Shown here: positions 62,101-64,000 of the stretch, in pieces
Numbering within the stretch: the first letter of the stretch is position 1
How the letters are laid out: each line of letters begins with the position of its first letter
Assembly (NCBI GenBank): GCA_020633335.1
Contig: JACKDU010000006.1
Location: forward strand, 530,443 to 594,442
DNA: 64,000 nucleotides
Source: Myxococcales bacterium
GTDB lineage: Bacteria; Myxococcota_A; Polyangia; Nannocystales; Nannocystaceae
Direction: 5' to 3'
Position numbers and translations under genes: made by a program
Notes under the pieces: generated by a model
Database searches by the model: none
Told to the model about the DNA's origin: nothing
Seen by the model: only the letters and a program-made list of their open reading frames with translations

Positions 62101-62271
62101 AACTACGGGCCCTTCGGCAAGACGCTGGTCGGTGGGATGGTCGCGGCGACGGTCCTGACGCTGGTGGTCGTGCCGATCTCCTACACCTACTTCGACGACT
62201 TCCGGGAGCTCGTCCGGCGCTGGGCCGGGCGCCTGGCCCGCTCGAAGGGCGGCGCTGGCGACCGCCGCTGA
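59104..62271 (+). CDS. RND efflux permease, subunit 2
   Basis: A 1055-residue RND transporter of normal length. TM1 (VTMLMILLSAVVIGIVALV) is followed by the first porter region, TM2-6 with LVVDNSVVVAENIER (one proton-relay Asp, then Asn), the second porter region and TM8-12 (PLSVLPSIPLSFIGVWWF, RPILMTALTTVGGMLPL). It has neither the N-terminal extension nor the insert of subunit 1, so the two are not recent duplicates. Start and stop overlap as ATGA, giving translational coupling and equal amounts. A hetero-trimeric pump with the upstream adaptor is the likely assembly. Confidence 0.92.
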   Translation: MSGAPLHDNAVVRTSLVRPVTMLMILLSAVVIGIVALVNIPLELIPSGFSAPFMQVEVPYANATAQDVEERITRPLEQALATTPALDEISATSRADRASVSLVFDGDADMDIAYREVRDRVARARPDLPDDVQRINIQKHSGAGIPVAFYGITWNEGVDQAQDKIRKHLVRAVERIDGVGVVNLWGQEDREIRIEVNRALAEAANLNIFQIAQRLGQSSFNLASGEIREPSGRFVIRSLATYQSVDELRNTVVGKNDLRLGDIAEIVYDHPESERIDRFNGKPSMVMFVLKESQANTVEVCDKIRAAVEEAAESPVLNGFDIEPIFMQGDAIRFSLRQVVDNGLQGGVLALIVLLFFLRRLRLTLIIAGSIPLSIFLALPFMYFLGQSVNLVSLLGLMICIGLVVDNSVVVAENIERYRARGVGRFAAALHGAGEVALPITLATLTTMVVFAPAALLSSGPTQFFMIRMVTPVCVSLLASLFVALVLVPMTSAIAFGEIRPRNPSSLVRGLLAVDRGWKAALGWVYQRTLGRLNDVYARALRVALRRRFDVVFTSILALAVTVAVPMQRVPFSQEENMGARNFWTYYSMPGDTSLEEAELFFREVEQVIAEHKAEFNISGQYIGFDATFGQVQIFFDKQRPGEPPFNETRKKVYDLLPTRPGWQKEARFASGDGAKDSTFVVSLYGDDHASVQAAKEDLERALVAQEGVIGLSGRGADTMRRDELALAIDRTMSERFGISAGLVANTIAYAIRGQILPRYRAEEEDREINVRIRYRKADREQLDQLREFKVPNQSGGAVPVRVLTEAVIQKGETALVRNNKRVAALIRMELDEGKREETTARLRRFVDRYHLPSGISFDADHEAREIESMQRDLIGAAALSTVFIFLLMGFLFESFVLPLSVLPSIPLSFIGVWWFLMIAGSPVDSLAVIGILLLLGVVVNNGIVLVDFINGARGFGLSRDEAIVQAGTQRFRPILMTALTTVGGMLPLAFATPTGEGLNYGPFGKTLVGGMVAATVLTLVVVPISYTYFDDFRELVRRWAGRLARSKGGAGDRR

Positions 62272-62379
62272 GGCGGCGTCCGAGCGCCGCGGGGGGCCCG
62301 GATTTACGCACGGGATCGCCAGGTGGGGACCCCCGGGGAGGCGCGCGAAGACGCGCTGCGACTCCGCCGAGACTTTCGA

Positions 62380-62385
62380 TAGTAT
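62380..62385 (+). promoter_or_regulatory. Candidate -10 (TAGTAT) of the DUF4215 lipoprotein
   Basis: TAGTAT, with no good -35; transcription would start near 62392, leaving a 32-base leader with AGAGG four bases before the ATG. Confidence 0.45.
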
Positions 62386-62423
62386 GGTTTCGCCCTTCCA
62401 CGGCGACTCTTGCTAGAGGCCCC

Positions 62424-63968
62424 ATGACCTACCGCTTCCTTGCCCTCCTCTCCCTCGCGTCGCTCGTCGGCGCCTGCACCTTTGACAGCGTCGGCCTCGG
62501 CGAGACCTCGACCGGCGCGAGCGGCTCGACCTCGAGCGGCTCCACCGGCGGGAGCTCCGACGCGACCACCACCGGGGATCCGACCGAGACGGGCGGCTCG
62601 GCGACGATGACCGGCGGTGAGGCGGTGTGCGGCGACGGGGTGATCGACCCCGGCGAGCAGTGCGACAACGGCGGGGCCAACGGCGCTGGCCAGGCCTGCA
62701 AGGGCGACTGCACCTACAACGTCTGCGGCGACGGCGATCAGGGGCCCGGCGAGGGCTGCGACGACGGCAACCTCGACAACGGCGACGGCTGCTCGTCGAC
62801 CTGCGTCGGCGAGAACTGCGGCGACGGCAAGGCCGATCCCGGTGAGGCCTGCGACGACGGCAACGCGATCGACGACGACGGCTGCACCAACGCCTGCACG
62901 CTCCCCGCCTGCGGCGACGGGATCCTCCAGAGCGGCGCCGGCGAGGAGTGCGACAACGGCGAGATGAACGGCGTCGGCCAGGCCTGCAAGGTCGACTGCA
63001 AGAGCAACGTCTGCGGCGACGGCGATCAGGGCCCGGGCGAGAGCTGCGACGACGGCAACACCAACGACGGCGACGGCTGCTCGTCGACCTGCGTCGGCGA
63101 GGCCTGCGGCGACGGCAAGAAGGACGTGGGAGAGGCCTGCGACGACGGCAACGACGTCAACGACGACGGCTGCACCAACGCGTGCACGCTGCCGGCCTGC
63201 GGCGACGGGATCAAGCAGGCGGGCGAGGAGTGCGACGACGGCAACGACGTCAACACCGACATGTGCACGGGCACCTGCAAGCTGCCGGTGTGCGGCGACG
63301 GCTTCAAGCAGGCGGGCGAGGAGTGCGACGACGGCAACGACGTCAACACCGACATGTGCACCGACGCGTGCAAGCTGCCGGTGTGCGGCGACGGCTTCAA
63401 GCAGGCCATGGAGCAGTGCGACGACGGCAACATGGACGACAACGACGAGTGCTCGAACACCTGCAAGCTCAACGCGAACTTCGTCTTCGTCACCAAGGCC
63501 ACCTTCAACGGCAACCTCGGCGGGATCATGGGCGCCGACATGAAGTGCCAGTCGGCGGCGATGGGCGCGGGCCTGAGCGGGACCTTCAAGGCCTGGATCA
63601 GCGGGTCCGACACCGCGTCGAGCCCGAGCATGCGCTTCACCCAGCCGACGCTGCCCTACTACCGCGTCGACCTGGTCAAGGTCGCCGACAACTGGACCGA
63701 CCTCACCAACGGCGGCAACCTCCAGAACCCGATCAACCGCGACGAGTTCGGGGCGCAGCTCGCCAACATGTCGACCTCCCGGGTGTGGACCAACACCGAT
63801 CCCGACGCCACCGAGACCGGCATGGATCACTGCGACAATTGGACGTCGAACGCGACGAACCGCGACGGTCGCATCGGCCGTCGTGACTCCGCGACCGACC
63901 CGAACTGGACCAACGACAACAAGGAAGGCTGCGAGACCCAGCGGCGCCTCTACTGCTTTGAGCAGTAG
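62424..63968 (+). CDS. Lipoprotein with nine DUF4215 repeats and a DUF1554 domain
   Basis: A 514-residue surface lipoprotein (lipobox GAC). A 45-residue Ser/Thr stalk leads to nine Cys-rich DUF4215 repeats (about 72-350, each beginning CGDG and containing CDDGN or CDNG) and a C-terminal DUF1554 domain (about 350-514; FVTKATFNGNLGGIMGAD start, CETQRRLYCFEQ end). DUF1554 is known from Leptospira lipoproteins and has a C-type-lectin-like appearance. The repeats form a disulphide-linked rod that would hold the terminal domain away from the cell, so adhesion or recognition is the likely role, inferred only. AGAGG precedes the ATG. Confidence 0.92.
   Translation: MTYRFLALLSLASLVGACTFDSVGLGETSTGASGSTSSGSTGGSSDATTTGDPTETGGSATMTGGEAVCGDGVIDPGEQCDNGGANGAGQACKGDCTYNVCGDGDQGPGEGCDDGNLDNGDGCSSTCVGENCGDGKADPGEACDDGNAIDDDGCTNACTLPACGDGILQSGAGEECDNGEMNGVGQACKVDCKSNVCGDGDQGPGESCDDGNTNDGDGCSSTCVGEACGDGKKDVGEACDDGNDVNDDGCTNACTLPACGDGIKQAGEECDDGNDVNTDMCTGTCKLPVCGDGFKQAGEECDDGNDVNTDMCTDACKLPVCGDGFKQAMEQCDDGNMDDNDECSNTCKLNANFVFVTKATFNGNLGGIMGADMKCQSAAMGAGLSGTFKAWISGSDTASSPSMRFTQPTLPYYRVDLVKVADNWTDLTNGGNLQNPINRDEFGAQLANMSTSRVWTNTDPDATETGMDHCDNWTSNATNRDGRIGRRDSATDPNWTNDNKEGCETQRRLYCFEQ
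62638..63473 (+). repeat. DUF4215 coding repeats with higher-order organisation
   Basis: Nine units of about 80-110 bases. Units 1-3 and 4-6 form two copies of a three-unit block (matching CGDGDQGPG in units 2 and 5); units 7-9 are near-identical single copies. The match at DNA level is high, indicating recent duplication. Confidence 0.85.
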
Positions 63969-64000
63969 GAGCGTCGAGCGAGGGGGCCCGCGGGCCCCCT

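Overview
The window is very GC-rich chromosomal DNA, almost certainly from a myxobacterium (Myxococcota) and probably from the Nannocystis/Plesiocystis side of the group. The family call is inference. It rests on tandem Ser/Thr kinases, a DUF4388 protein, many Cys-rich lipoproteins with Ser/Thr-rich linkers, DUF4215 repeats, a choice-of-anchor L protein, and third codon positions that are nearly all G or C. I recognise 45 protein genes and one tRNA (Pro, anticodon CGG). I see no rRNA, insertion sequence, prophage or CRISPR array.

Layout. 25-2261: two overlapping signalling genes (REC-REC, then REC-PAS-histidine kinase). 2322-7624 (minus): a four-gene operon for the late steps of reductive pyrimidine breakdown (beta-ureidopropionase, dihydropyrimidinase, CoA-acylating semialdehyde dehydrogenase, aminotransferase). 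7990-10003: a lipoprotein and a SurA-like chaperone. 10124-14754: a receiver with Glu in place of the phospho-Asp, a receiver/DUF4388 protein, and a protein with two kinase domains. 14840-25425: an array of secreted proteins, including five consecutive paralogous Cys-rich beta-helix lipoproteins. 25492-31352: a small membrane protein, an Lgt-family membrane protein, an ABC-F ATPase and two more lipoproteins. 31432-34393 (minus): two small lipoproteins and a zinc-ribbon/TPR membrane protein. 34568-43942: a PLP enzyme, a GIDE-like protein, fadJ-fadI, and CapA, YARHG and unknown lipoproteins. 43959-50143: uup, an RRM protein, a cytochrome c, a 14-repeat RCC1 lipoprotein and tRNA-Pro. 50383-53770: a zinc ribbon coupled to an ATP-grasp protein, a kinase-FHA protein and a HAD phosphatase. 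53908-62271: an RND efflux operon (adaptor plus two permeases). 62424-63968: a lipoprotein with nine DUF4215 repeats and a DUF1554 domain.

Two themes run through the window. First, the cell surface: 18 of the 45 proteins have a lipobox, and an Lgt-family protein with an atypical signature lies beside the densest lipoprotein cluster. Second, promoter layout: many genes that head a transcript have a sigma70-type -10 hexamer ending only 6-8 bases before the start codon, often with a -35 exactly 17 bases upstream. This predicts leaderless mRNAs. It is clearest in the beta-helix lipoprotein array, where three consecutive paralogues share the pattern TTGnnA-N17-(G/A)ATACT-N6/7-start and a fourth has the same promoter with a longer leader. 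Genes inside operons have ordinary Shine-Dalgarno sites instead. The promoter pattern also settles several start codons, including a GTG. I consider the promoter-linked lipoprotein array the strongest candidate in the window for an undescribed system.
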